64,000 nucleotides of DNA from Pseudophaeobacter arcticus DSM 23566 (lineage in GTDB: Bacteria > Pseudomonadota > Alphaproteobacteria > Rhodobacterales > Rhodobacteraceae), in assembly GCF_000473205.1 (NCBI RefSeq), contig NZ_KI421507.1:237074-301073 (forward strand). Direction: 5' to 3'. Made by a program: the position numbers and the translations under genes. The notes under the pieces were generated by a model, which did not search any database, was not told the origin of the DNA, and saw nothing but the letters and a program-made list of their open reading frames with translations. Every line of letters starts with the position of its first letter. The first letter of the stretch is position 1. Shown here in pieces: positions 26,813 through 34,612 of the stretch.

Positions 26813-26857
26813 TCTCACAACGGCTTCCTGACGTGACGAGGTTAACCCAATGGAGCA
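26813..26857 (+). promoter_or_regulatory. SAM/SAH riboswitch in the metK leader
   Basis: The leader contains TCACAACGGCTTCCTGACGTGA (26815-26836; shown here by its ends TCACAACGGC and CCTGACGTGA), where CAC/GTG-type arms close the P1 stem, and AATGGAGCA at 26849-26857. GCTTC in the loop can pair with GGAGC to form the pseudoknot, with one U-G wobble. GGAGC is also the ribosome binding site of metK, 6 bp before its ATG, so ligand binding would block translation. Both segments match the compact SAM/SAH class known upstream of metK in Rhodobacterales. Confidence 0.92.
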
Positions 26858-26862
26858 TTTTC

Positions 26863-28044
26863 ATGTCTCGTAAGAATTATACTTTTACCTCGGAATCCGT
26901 TTCCGAAGGCCACCCGGATAAGGTCTGCGATCAGATTTCGGATGCCGTACTGGATGCATTTCTGGCCGAAGAGCCAGAAGCCCGCGTCGCTGCGGAAACC
27001 TTTGCAACCACCAACCGCGTTGTCATCGGCGGTGAGGTGGGCCTGTCCGACCAGGACAAGCTGCACGAATACATGGGGCGGATTGATGCGATCACCCGCG
27101 CCTGTATCAAAGATATCGGCTATGAGCAGGAAAAATTCCACCACGAGACCGTGGAAGTGACCAACTTGCTGCACGAACAGTCCGCACATATTGCCCAGGG
27201 CGTTGATGCTTCGGCTGACAAGGACGAAGGCGCCGGCGATCAGGGTATCATGTTCGGCTATGCCACCACTGAGACACCGCAGCTGATGCCAGCGCCGATC
27301 CAATACAGCCACGCAGTGCTGCGGCGTCTCGCCGAAGTGCGCAAAAATGGCACCGAGCCTGCCTTGGGGCCAGACGCTAAATCGCAGCTGTCTGTTGTCT
27401 ATGAAAATGGCAAACCCGTGCGGATCAGCTCACTTGTTCTGTCTACCCAGCATCTGGACGAAACCCTGACCTCCAGTGATATTCGCGCAATCGTGGCGCC
27501 GTATTTCCACGAGGTCCTGCCTGATGGCTGGCTGACAGATGAGACCATCTGGCATGTGAACCCAACCGGCAAGTTTGTCATCGGTGGCCCCGATGGTGAT
27601 GCAGGTCTGACCGGGCGCAAAATTATCGTTGATACCTATGGTGGCGCGGCGCCTCATGGCGGCGGTGCCTTCTCGGGTAAAGATCCGACCAAGGTTGACC
27701 GATCAGCGGCCTATGCCGCGCGCTATCTGGCCAAGAACGTTGTTGCCGCTGGCATTGCTGACAAATGCACCATTCAGCTGTCTTATGCGATTGGCGTGTC
27801 CAAGCCTCTGTCGATCTATGCCGATACCCATGGCACCGGCGAGGTTGCACCGGCTGCGATTGAACGCGCAATTGATCAGGCAATGGACCTGACCCCACGC
27901 GGCATTCGCCAGCATCTGGGCCTGAACAAGCCGATCTATCAGCGCACCGCTGCCTATGGTCACTTTGGCCGCGAGCCCGATGCCGATGGTGGCTTTAGCT
28001 GGGAACGCACCGACCTGGCCGAAGCGCTCAAAAAAGCGCTCTGA
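26863..28044 (+). CDS. metK: S-adenosylmethionine synthetase
   Basis: A 393-residue enzyme making SAM from methionine and ATP. The N-terminal [15 protein letters not shown], the hexapeptide [12 protein letters not shown] and the P-loop-like [19 protein letters not shown] are all present, and the length is that of the bacterial enzyme. The ATG at 26863 lies 6 bp after the GGAGC of the riboswitch. Expression should fall when SAM or SAH is plentiful. A strong terminator follows. Confidence 0.97.
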   Translation: MSRKNYTFTSESVSEGHPDKVCDQISDAVLDAFLAEEPEARVAAETFATTNRVVIGGEVGLSDQDKLHEYMGRIDAITRACIKDIGYEQEKFHHETVEVTNLLHEQSAHIAQGVDASADKDEGAGDQGIMFGYATTETPQLMPAPIQYSHAVLRRLAEVRKNGTEPALGPDAKSQLSVVYENGKPVRISSLVLSTQHLDETLTSSDIRAIVAPYFHEVLPDGWLTDETIWHVNPTGKFVIGGPDGDAGLTGRKIIVDTYGGAAPHGGGAFSGKDPTKVDRSAAYAARYLAKNVVAAGIADKCTIQLSYAIGVSKPLSIYADTHGTGEVAPAAIERAIDQAMDLTPRGIRQHLGLNKPIYQRTAAYGHFGREPDADGGFSWERTDLAEALKKAL

Positions 28045-28067
28045 TCCAGGCGATAGCCTGACCGCAG

Positions 28068-28106
28068 GGGCCAAAGCCTTCCGCCAAGGAGGGCTTTGGC
28101 CCTTTT
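28068..28106 (+). terminator. metK terminator
   Basis: GGGCCAAAGCC (28068-28078) pairs perfectly with GGCTTTGGCCC (28092-28102), with an inner CCTT/AAGG helix, followed by TTTT. Confidence 0.92.
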
Positions 28107-28257
28107 GCTTTTCCGGCTGCAGGTTGTCCCGGTGGATGGTTTAGCCTCTTTGCCGCCAGTCTGCCAAAGACCGGGGCGCTGATGCCAATTTGCACTTGGG
28201 CAAAAGCACCTTCTCGAGTCATGCTGGGTGCAGAATAGCAACTGACTAGGTTTGGAC

Positions 28258-28986
28258 ATGATGATCCGCTTGATGACCCGATTTATTGCCGCTGCTTCTT
28301 TGGCACTGTGCCCTCTGCCGCTTTTGGCAAAGGAACTGATGTCGGACAAATTCGAGGTCAAGGGATCGGTGCTGATCTATGACACCGAAAAAACCAATGG
28401 AGAGATCCTTGATGATGATATTCGGGCTCTCAAATGGTCGTTGAGAAAACACACAGCCGTCACGGAATTACATCTCAACAGCAGCGGTGGCAGCGTCCAT
28501 GCCGGGGCTGAGATGGCCGAGATTGTGATGAAATACAGGCTCGATACCTATGTCGAAGGAGAGTGCACCAGCGCCTGTGTTGATGTCTTTCTTGCCGGCA
28601 ATCGGCGCCAAATAGCGCGCGGCGCCAAAATTGGCTTTCACCAGCGCAGCTGGGCTGCACAGGCTGTGCAGCGCTACTATCGCAATTACCGGGAGAGCAA
28701 TGATTGGGATACGCCCTTTGAGTTTGGCTCCTGGATCTACGCCGATACCCAGGCAGAAGTGCATGCGCATCTGGTCTATATGATCTCACGCGGGGTGGAG
28801 CCCGGCTTTGTTGTTTCGACCCTGAAGGCAAAATCGAGTGAGATCTGGTACCCGTCTCAGGAAGAGCTGGCTGCGGCTGGGGTGCTGCGCGAGGCGGTGC
28901 CGGGTGTCGTCCCGCTGCCTCGGGTTGCAGTGGTGGACACAGAGGGGCAGCCGCTTTTGGAGCTGGAAGAGAAGAAGCAACGCTAG
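28258..28986 (+). CDS. ClpP-like periplasmic protein (COG3904 type)
   Basis: A 242-residue exported protein. After a signal peptide (MTRFIAAASLALCPLPLLA) it has a ClpP/crotonase-like fold: LHLNSSGGSVHAGAEMAEIV, then TYVEGECTSACVDVFLAGNRR, where the serine in CTSAC is at the nucleophile position, then AKIGFHQRS with a candidate catalytic histidine. It ends in a charged tail. It may be a periplasmic peptidase, though activity is unproven for this group. Start at ATG 28258 or 28261 after an AGG; it lies between metK and trmB. Confidence 0.75.
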   Translation: MMIRLMTRFIAAASLALCPLPLLAKELMSDKFEVKGSVLIYDTEKTNGEILDDDIRALKWSLRKHTAVTELHLNSSGGSVHAGAEMAEIVMKYRLDTYVEGECTSACVDVFLAGNRRQIARGAKIGFHQRSWAAQAVQRYYRNYRESNDWDTPFEFGSWIYADTQAEVHAHLVYMISRGVEPGFVVSTLKAKSSEIWYPSQEELAAAGVLREAVPGVVPLPRVAVVDTEGQPLLELEEKKQR

Positions 28987-29127
28987 GGGTGTTGAACCGG
29001 CGCCTCTCTTGACCTGCGCCGCTGCTTGCGGCAGATGAGCGGCCAACCGCGCACGGGCCTTGTTTGCAAAGGCTGCTTTGATTGTGACCGATCAAAGAGG
29101 GCGCCTGAAAAAAGGAAGTGCCCCGCC

Positions 29128-29904
29128 ATGGCCGATAAGAAAACGCCCCGTGATGTCGGCAACGACGCAGGCCCAGAAAGCGGCGCCCTGGAAAATGGCG
29201 CTCATGTGAGCGGCGCGCCCTGGCGCAACTTCTATGGCCGCTTTAGTGGCAAGACCCTGAAAGACAGCCAGCGGCGCTATCTGGCCGAAGATCTGGAGGC
29301 GCTCAGCCCCGGTGCTGTGGGCTGGGAGGAAAACCCGGATCGCAGCCCACTTGATCTCGACGCCCTGTTTGGTGGTCGCGACACCTGGCTTGAGGTCGGC
29401 TTTGGCGGCGGTGAACATCTGGTGCATCAGGCCAGCTGCAACCCGGATGTGGGCATTATCGGGGCTGAGCCTTTTATCAATGGTGTTGCCATGTTGCTGG
29501 GCAAGATCCGCAAGGCGGGCTGTGAAAATATTGCCGTGCATCCGGGGGACGCGCGCGATCTGATGGATGTGATCCCGCCACAGTCCATTGCCAGGGCGTT
29601 TTTGCTGTATCCCGACCCCTGGCCCAAGACCCGTCATCACCGCCGCCGCTTTGTCACGCAAGAACATCTGGAGCCGCTGGCGCGCTGTCTCAAACCTGGT
29701 GCCATCTTTCGCGTGGCCACCGATATTCCCGACTATGTGCGCCAGACCCTGGAGGAGGTGCCAAAGGCTGGGTTTGAATGGCTGGCCTCTGATGCTGCAG
29801 ACTGGCGTGAGCCCTGGCAGGACTGGATTTCCACCCGCTACGAACAAAAGGCTCTGCGCGAGGGGCGCACCCCGACCTATCTGACCTTCCGACGTCTCGG
29901 ATAG
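29128..29904 (+). CDS. trmB: tRNA (guanine-N7)-methyltransferase
   Basis: A 258-residue class I SAM methyltransferase modifying G46 of tRNA. The SAM loop is LEVGFGGGEHLV and the family signature is LLYPDPWPKTRHHRRRF. The N-terminal 35 residues are an extra low-complexity extension. AGGAAG precedes the ATG at 29128. It continues the metK-trmB neighbourhood common in this family, interrupted here by the ClpP-like gene. Confidence 0.93.
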   Translation: MADKKTPRDVGNDAGPESGALENGAHVSGAPWRNFYGRFSGKTLKDSQRRYLAEDLEALSPGAVGWEENPDRSPLDLDALFGGRDTWLEVGFGGGEHLVHQASCNPDVGIIGAEPFINGVAMLLGKIRKAGCENIAVHPGDARDLMDVIPPQSIARAFLLYPDPWPKTRHHRRRFVTQEHLEPLARCLKPGAIFRVATDIPDYVRQTLEEVPKAGFEWLASDAADWREPWQDWISTRYEQKALREGRTPTYLTFRRLG

Positions 29905-30020
29905 GGAGGCAGCGGGCAGGGGATCGGTGCTGGACGCTTGGATCGCAATTCGTTACCGATAGCGGAAACATAGCAGCCTGCCACGACGCAGGCTGACACG
30001 ACATAGACAAAGGAAGCGCC

Positions 30021-31367
30021 ATGTCCGGACACGGTACCCCCACCCCGATGACCTCCCACCGTGCTGAGCCTCTGAAAGGCGTGGCCGAGGTTCCGGGTGA
30101 CAAATCAATCTCCCACCGCTCGCTGATCCTGGGAGCCATGGCCATTGGCGAGACCAGGATTTCCGGCTTGCTGGAAGGCGATGATGTGCTCGACACGGCC
30201 AAGGCCATGCAGGCTTTTGGCGCTGAGGTGGTCAACCACGGGGGGGGCAATTGGTCGGTCTTTGGCGTGGGTGTCGGTGGCTTTGCCGAGCCGGATCAGG
30301 TGATTGATTGTGGCAACTCTGGCACCGGGGTGCGGCTGATCATGGGCACCATGGCAACGTCGCCAATCACGGCGACCTTTACAGGCGACGCCAGCCTCAA
30401 CGGGCGTCCCATGGCACGGATCACCGATCCGCTGGCTCTGTTTGGCACCAAGGCGGTCGGCCGCAAGGGTGGCCGTTTGCCGATGACCATCGTTGGCGCG
30501 GCAGAGCCAACACCGGTGCGCTATGTGGTCCCGGTGCCCTCGGCGCAGGTGAAATCTGCGGTGTTGCTGGCGGGGCTGAACGCGCCGGGCAAAACCGTGG
30601 TGATCGAAAAGGAAGCCACCCGCGATCATTCGGAACGGATGCTGGCAGGCTTTGGCGCTGAGATCACCGTGGAAGACACCGAGGAGGGCCGGGTGATTAC
30701 CCTCACCGGCCGCCCCGAGCTGAAGCCGCAGGAGATTGCGGTGCCGCGCGATCCTTCTTCTGCAGCCTTTCCGGTCTGTGCAGCGCTGATAACACCGGGG
30801 TCGGATGTGCTGGTGCCGGGCATTGGCCTTAACCCCACCCGCGCCGGGCTGTTTTATACGCTGCAGGATATGGGCGCGGATCTCACATTCGAGAACCCGC
30901 GCGAAGAGGGCGGCGAGCCGGTTGCGGATCTGCGGGCAAAATACTCTCCCGATATGCAGGGCATCGAGGTGCCGCCAGCGCGGGCGGCGTCGATGATCGA
31001 CGAATATCCGGTACTGTCCGTTGTGGCCGCCTTTGCCAGTGGCACAACCATGATGGCGGGCGTCAAGGAGCTGCGGGTAAAGGAAAGCGACCGGATCGAC
31101 GCGATGGCGCGGGGCCTGCGGGCCAATGGCGTCACCGTGGACGAGGGCGAGGATTGGTGGTCGGTTGACGGCCTGGGCCCCGACGGGGTTCCCGGCGGCG
31201 GCACCTGCGAAAGCTTCCTGGATCACCGGATCGCCATGTCCTTTATGGTGCTGGGCATGGGGGCGCAGAACCCGGTCACGGTGGATGACGGCAGCCCGAT
31301 CACAACCTCCTTTCCGATCTTTGAGCCGCTGATGACCGATCTGGGCGCTAAGTTTACGCGAGCCTGA
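30021..31367 (+). CDS. aroA: 3-phosphoshikimate 1-carboxyvinyltransferase (EPSP synthase, class II)
   Basis: A 448-residue shikimate-pathway enzyme joining PEP to shikimate 3-phosphate. [11 protein letters not shown] binds substrate, and [35 protein letters not shown] and [12 protein letters not shown] are the further signatures. The overall pattern is class II, close to the Agrobacterium CP4 form, but the PEP-site loop reads [11 protein letters not shown] with G101 where CP4 has an alanine. Its stop overlaps the next start, leading into cmk and, further on, rpsA. Confidence 0.95.
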   Translation: MSGHGTPTPMTSHRAEPLKGVAEVPGDKSISHRSLILGAMAIGETRISGLLEGDDVLDTAKAMQAFGAEVVNHGGGNWSVFGVGVGGFAEPDQVIDCGNSGTGVRLIMGTMATSPITATFTGDASLNGRPMARITDPLALFGTKAVGRKGGRLPMTIVGAAEPTPVRYVVPVPSAQVKSAVLLAGLNAPGKTVVIEKEATRDHSERMLAGFGAEITVEDTEEGRVITLTGRPELKPQEIAVPRDPSSAAFPVCAALITPGSDVLVPGIGLNPTRAGLFYTLQDMGADLTFENPREEGGEPVADLRAKYSPDMQGIEVPPARAASMIDEYPVLSVVAAFASGTTMMAGVKELRVKESDRIDAMARGLRANGVTVDEGEDWWSVDGLGPDGVPGGGTCESFLDHRIAMSFMVLGMGAQNPVTVDDGSPITTSFPIFEPLMTDLGAKFTRA

Positions 31368-31879
31368 TGAGCTGGCGCGCGGCATATTGGCTCTGCGTTC
31401 TGGCCACCCTTGCCGTTTACGCGGCCATGGTGTTCTGGACCTTACCGGCCATCGCGCGGGCGACATGCGGGCTGCTGGCCTTTGATCTGCGGCCCTTTGG
31501 ATATAGCGAAGCTGAGGCGCGCGCCTTTCTGGCGGCCCTTGGGGCCGAGGGGCGGGCGCTGTACACAGGCCCGCAGCGGGGGCTGGACCTGCTTTTCCCG
31601 GCGCTGCTGGGGCTGTCGCTGGCAGGCCCGGTTCTGTGGCTGGTTCGGTCCAAATTGTGGCGCGTGGTGTTTATCGGCGTGATTGTGGCCGCTACCGGGT
31701 TGGACTACCTGGAAAACTATCTTGTGGCCGGACTGCTCGCGGGGGAGATCGACGCCAAGGCAATTGCCGCAGCCTCCCGTGCGACGATGCTGAAATCGGC
31801 GCTGGACAGCTGCGCTATTTTGATCGTGCTGGCCGTCTCCATACGGGCGGCCCTAAGGAAGGGAAAGAACAGACCATGA
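31367..31879 (+). CDS. Small integral membrane protein, unknown function
   Basis: A 170-residue protein with four predicted membrane helices: [57 protein letters not shown] and [17 protein letters not shown] do not recognise a family signature; [10 protein letters not shown] with acidic residues inside the third helix is notable. It overlaps the aroA stop by one base at its start (TGATG) and its stop overlaps the cmk ATG, so it is translationally coupled on both sides. Confidence 0.75.
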   Translation: MSWRAAYWLCVLATLAVYAAMVFWTLPAIARATCGLLAFDLRPFGYSEAEARAFLAALGAEGRALYTGPQRGLDLLFPALLGLSLAGPVLWLVRSKLWRVVFIGVIVAATGLDYLENYLVAGLLAGEIDAKAIAAASRATMLKSALDSCAILIVLAVSIRAALRKGKNRP

Positions 31880-32487
31880 GCCAGAGTTTTACCATTGCCA
31901 TCGACGGACCAGCGGCAGCGGGAAAGGGCACGATTTCCAAGGCGGTTGCCGCCGAGCTGGGGTTGGCGCATCTGGACACCGGGCTGTTGTACCGGGCGGT
32001 TGGGGTGAAAACGCTGGAAGGCATCCCGGCCATCGCAGCCGCGCAAGGCCTGACGTCTGAGGATCTGCAACGGGATGATCTGCGCGGGCCAGAGGCGGCG
32101 CAGGCGGCCTCCAAAGTGGCGGTAATCGCCGAGGTGCGCGCGGCCCTGGTCGATTTTCAGCGCGCCTTTGCCCGCCGCGCCGGTGGCGCCGTGCTGGATG
32201 GCCGCGACATCGGCACGGTGATTTGCCCCGATGCCGAGGTAAAGCTTTTTGTCACCGCCAGCGCCGAAGTCCGCGCCCAGCGTCGGTTCCTGGAGCTTTC
32301 GGCAAAAGGCGAGGCCGAGACCCTGGAAGAGGTGTTGGCCGACGTGAAAGCCCGCGATGAGCGCGACATGAACCGGTCTGAGGCACCGCTGCGCCCCGCA
32401 GAGGACGCCGTGGTGATCGACACTAGCGCCTTGTCGATCAAAGAGGCCGTTGTGAAAGCCCTGCAAGAAGCCTCCGCCCGCCGTTAA
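31876..32487 (+). CDS. cmk: Cytidylate kinase
   Basis: A 203-residue nucleoside monophosphate kinase converting CMP/dCMP to diphosphates. The P-loop is [28 protein letters not shown] is the CMP-binding strand, and [14 protein letters not shown] is the family signature. The lid contains [13 protein letters not shown]. It overlaps the upstream membrane-protein gene by 4 bp. rpsA, its usual next neighbour, is displaced by about 2.1 kb of inserted DNA. Confidence 0.95.
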   Translation: MSQSFTIAIDGPAAAGKGTISKAVAAELGLAHLDTGLLYRAVGVKTLEGIPAIAAAQGLTSEDLQRDDLRGPEAAQAASKVAVIAEVRAALVDFQRAFARRAGGAVLDGRDIGTVICPDAEVKLFVTASAEVRAQRRFLELSAKGEAETLEEVLADVKARDERDMNRSEAPLRPAEDAVVIDTSALSIKEAVVKALQEASARR

Positions 32488-32828
32488 GGCACTCCTGAGA
32501 TCTGAGGGAACAGCCTCAAGCCTGCGTCTTCAGGTTTCCTGAAACGGCAACAATGCGGGACCGTATCACAAAGCTACCGCGTCCGAACCGAGGGGTGGGA
32601 AGCGAAGCGCCCGCCCTGTGGGGGCGGTTCGGGCGCTGCCAAAGCGGCGCTTTGACAATTCGTGCAACACCTGATTGCTACGATCATAGAAGGTTTGCTC
32701 TGCGGGACAAAACCGACCTTCACACTCTGCTCCGTTTAGGCTCCGCTTAACCTGCTAAAGTGCCGTCCCTTTCAAAAATGATGTCACAATAGCTCTCGGC
32801 TTAACCGCGACGTGGCCAAGGTCGGTGC
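32488..32828. other. Intergenic stretch after cmk with dyad symmetries
   Basis: No gene seen. It contains TTCAGG-TTT-CCTGAA (32529-32543) and the nested hairpin listed separately at 32579-32636. Neither is followed by a T-run. It marks the left edge of the insertion between cmk and rpsA. Confidence 0.5.
32579..32636. ncRNA. Nested hairpin, candidate structured RNA or element end
   Basis: GCGTCCGAACCG (32579-32590) pairs with CGGTTCGGGCGC (32625-32636) with a single G-U wobble. Inside, GGGTGGG (32593-32599) pairs with CCCGCCC (32610-32616) around a 10-base loop, aagcgaagcg. It could be RNA structure or an inverted repeat; it was recognised by eye only. Confidence 0.3.
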
Positions 32829-33455
32829 CTATGGCGGGCATCGGTTTGCCTCGTGGAGACTTTCTTTCCACAAGCTGTCAGTGTCCACGTCTTTGACTAG
32901 CTCGACAAGCTCCTTGCGCGAAAGATACTGAGCTTCATCACCGACAAATCTGAATGCCTTCATTCCATGAGCTAACATGTACAGCGGAACATAGCTCGGA
33001 GGGCCAAGCCTTTGCGTAGCCCCGCAAACAGTCTTGAACAGAGGCCCCGAGATATCCTTAAGCTTCTCCGCAGCGCTCCGCATTCCTTCAGTTTGACGAA
33101 CAGACAAAGCTTGAAACGTCCAAGTGTTCAAGACGCTTATAGCGCTTGTCGCGGTCCGGTCCGACATCCGCCCTTGATCGAAATGCCCATATACTGAGTA
33201 GATGAAGAACAACTGGATTGCTTCATCGAACTTCCCGCGTTTGGCGCATCTTTCGACGGCTCTAGAAAGGTCCACTGGTGTATAGAAATTTGTGACTTTC
33301 TCCAGTGGGATACAACCCAGCCGATGTGTCCGAATTAGGTTATCCGGGTGCACTAAGTTTGTAATTTGTGCAGAAGCACTCTTTTTAATGAGCAATGGGA
33401 GGCAGAGAAGCAGAAGCAACATCCAAACCGTGTTCGTGGGCCTCAGAGAAAACAA
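32829..33455 (-). CDS. Orphan secreted protein between cmk and rpsA
   Basis: A 208-residue protein that I do not recognise. A signal peptide or signal anchor (VWMLLLLLCLPLLIKKSASA) is followed by a mostly helical body with four cysteines (LGCIP, ERCAK, TVCGA, NRCPP). It runs against the surrounding operon and uses more A/T-ending codons than cmk or rpsA. It starts at TTG 33455 with AGGG upstream, which also gives a basic n-region; the ATG at 33422 would leave none. Helical CxxxxF-type repeats suggest a tetratricopeptide-like shape, but this is weak. Confidence 0.6.
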   Translation of the reverse strand: MFSLRPTNTVWMLLLLLCLPLLIKKSASAQITNLVHPDNLIRTHRLGCIPLEKVTNFYTPVDLSRAVERCAKRGKFDEAIQLFFIYSVYGHFDQGRMSDRTATSAISVLNTWTFQALSVRQTEGMRSAAEKLKDISGPLFKTVCGATQRLGPPSYVPLYMLAHGMKAFRFVGDEAQYLSRKELVELVKDVDTDSLWKESLHEANRCPP

Positions 33456-33637
33456 CGTTCAAGCCCTTTCAGATAAGCTTCAAAATAAGCGTACCCAAAA
33501 CATACGCGTCCCGAAAGCGCAATTTGGGCTCAAAGCAGCCCTCTGGACACGCCGGAAGAAATTTCTTTGCGAGATATTGAACTAAACAGTTCAGTTCCGA
33601 TATGAGGGACGTAAACCTTCCAATGACGGGAAAGACT

Positions 33638-34270
33638 ATGTTTCTAGAAAAGCTGAACTGGCGCTATGCCACCAAGAAAATGGACCCCTCCAAGCCGGTA
33701 TCCGAAGAGGCCGTGGCGAAGATTGTCGAGGCGGTGCAGATGGCGCCGACCTCCAGCGGCTTGCAGCCCTATGAGCTCTTGGTGGTGCGCAACACAGAAA
33801 AGCGGGCGGCCATTCGTCCCGTGGCCTGGGACCAGGCGCAGATCACCGATGGCTCGCATCTGTTGGTCTTTGCCGCCTGGGACAACTACAGCGAAGCGCG
33901 TATCGACGCGGTGGTCGATCAGATGGCGACAGAGCGCGGCGGCATGACTGACCTGCTGCAGGGCTATTATGACCGCCTCAAGGCGATGTATCTGCCCCGT
34001 TCTGATGAGGAAAACTACGCCCATGCGGCGCGTCAGGCCTATATCGGTCTGGGCTTTGCCCTGGCTGCGGCGGCGGAACTGGGTGTGGACAGCACCCCGA
34101 TGGAAGGGTTTGACCCGGAAAAGGTCGACGAGATCCTTGGCCTGAAGGAAAAAGGCCTGCGCTCGGTCCTGCTGTTGCCCCTGGGCACCCGTGACGAGAG
34201 CGGCGACTGGTTGGTGAACCTCAAGAAGGTGCGCAAACCGCTGAGCACATTTGTGACCAATATTGATTGA
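33638..34270 (+). CDS. Nitroreductase-family NAD(P)H-dependent oxidoreductase
   Basis: A 210-residue FMN protein. NWRYATKKMDPSKPV and MAPTSSGLQPYELLVVRN are the FMN-binding blocks of the NfsB-like group, and GLGFALAAAAELGVDSTPMEGFDP is the central helix and substrate loop. It probably acts as a dimer on quinones or nitro compounds. The ATG at 33638 follows GGGAAAG; an upstream frame from 33602 has less support. It lies inside the cmk-rpsA interval on the same strand as both. Confidence 0.87.
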   Translation: MFLEKLNWRYATKKMDPSKPVSEEAVAKIVEAVQMAPTSSGLQPYELLVVRNTEKRAAIRPVAWDQAQITDGSHLLVFAAWDNYSEARIDAVVDQMATERGGMTDLLQGYYDRLKAMYLPRSDEENYAHAARQAYIGLGFALAAAAELGVDSTPMEGFDPEKVDEILGLKEKGLRSVLLLPLGTRDESGDWLVNLKKVRKPLSTFVTNID

Positions 34271-34275
34271 TCGGC

Positions 34276-34310
34276 AAATTGGGGCATCCCATGCCGGGCT
34301 GCCCCAATTT
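34276..34310 (+). terminator. Terminator-like hairpin after the nitroreductase gene
   Basis: AAATTGGGGCA (34276-34286) is perfectly complementary to TGCCCCAATTT (34300-34310), starting 6 bp after the stop. The A/T ends make it usable on both strands. Confidence 0.75.
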
Positions 34311-34399
34311 ACCTGTTTCAGCGCGTCCGGATTTGCTGGTCACTTTCTTTGCTGATCCAGAGAAACAAGGCCTTTCACTGGGGACTGCGCTGGTTTTAC

Positions 34400-34428
34400 T
34401 TGCGCGGCGCCGGGAATCCGCTTAATAA
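34400..34428 (+). promoter_or_regulatory. Possible rpsA promoter
   Basis: TTGCGC (34400-34405), a 17-bp spacer and TAATAA (34423-34428) resemble a sigma-70-type promoter about 185 bp before the rpsA start. It is followed by the hairpin at 34477, giving a long leader. Confidence 0.35.
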
Positions 34429-34476
34429 GCGCGCTGTCAGTATAGGGGCGGCGAACGCTCGAATGGCAATCTGAGC

Positions 34477-34513
34477 AGGGTCGGAGCGAGTTCCGGCCCT
34501 TTGTGTTTGTTTG
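34477..34513 (+). terminator. Terminator-like hairpin in the rpsA leader
   Basis: AGGGTCGGA (34477-34485) pairs with TCCGGCCCT (34492-34500), one U-G pair, and is followed by the T-rich ttgtgtttgttt. It lies about 100 bp before rpsA and downstream of the possible promoter, so it may act as an attenuator or as a site for S1 feedback. Confidence 0.55.
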
Positions 34514-34612
34514 CTCCAGATGCCTTTGTGCCACGTCCCATGCGACCAAACCCCAAGACCGGCGGAGACAACCGCACGGCCAGAAAACTTTGTAAAGGAA
34601 ACCTGAGACCTC

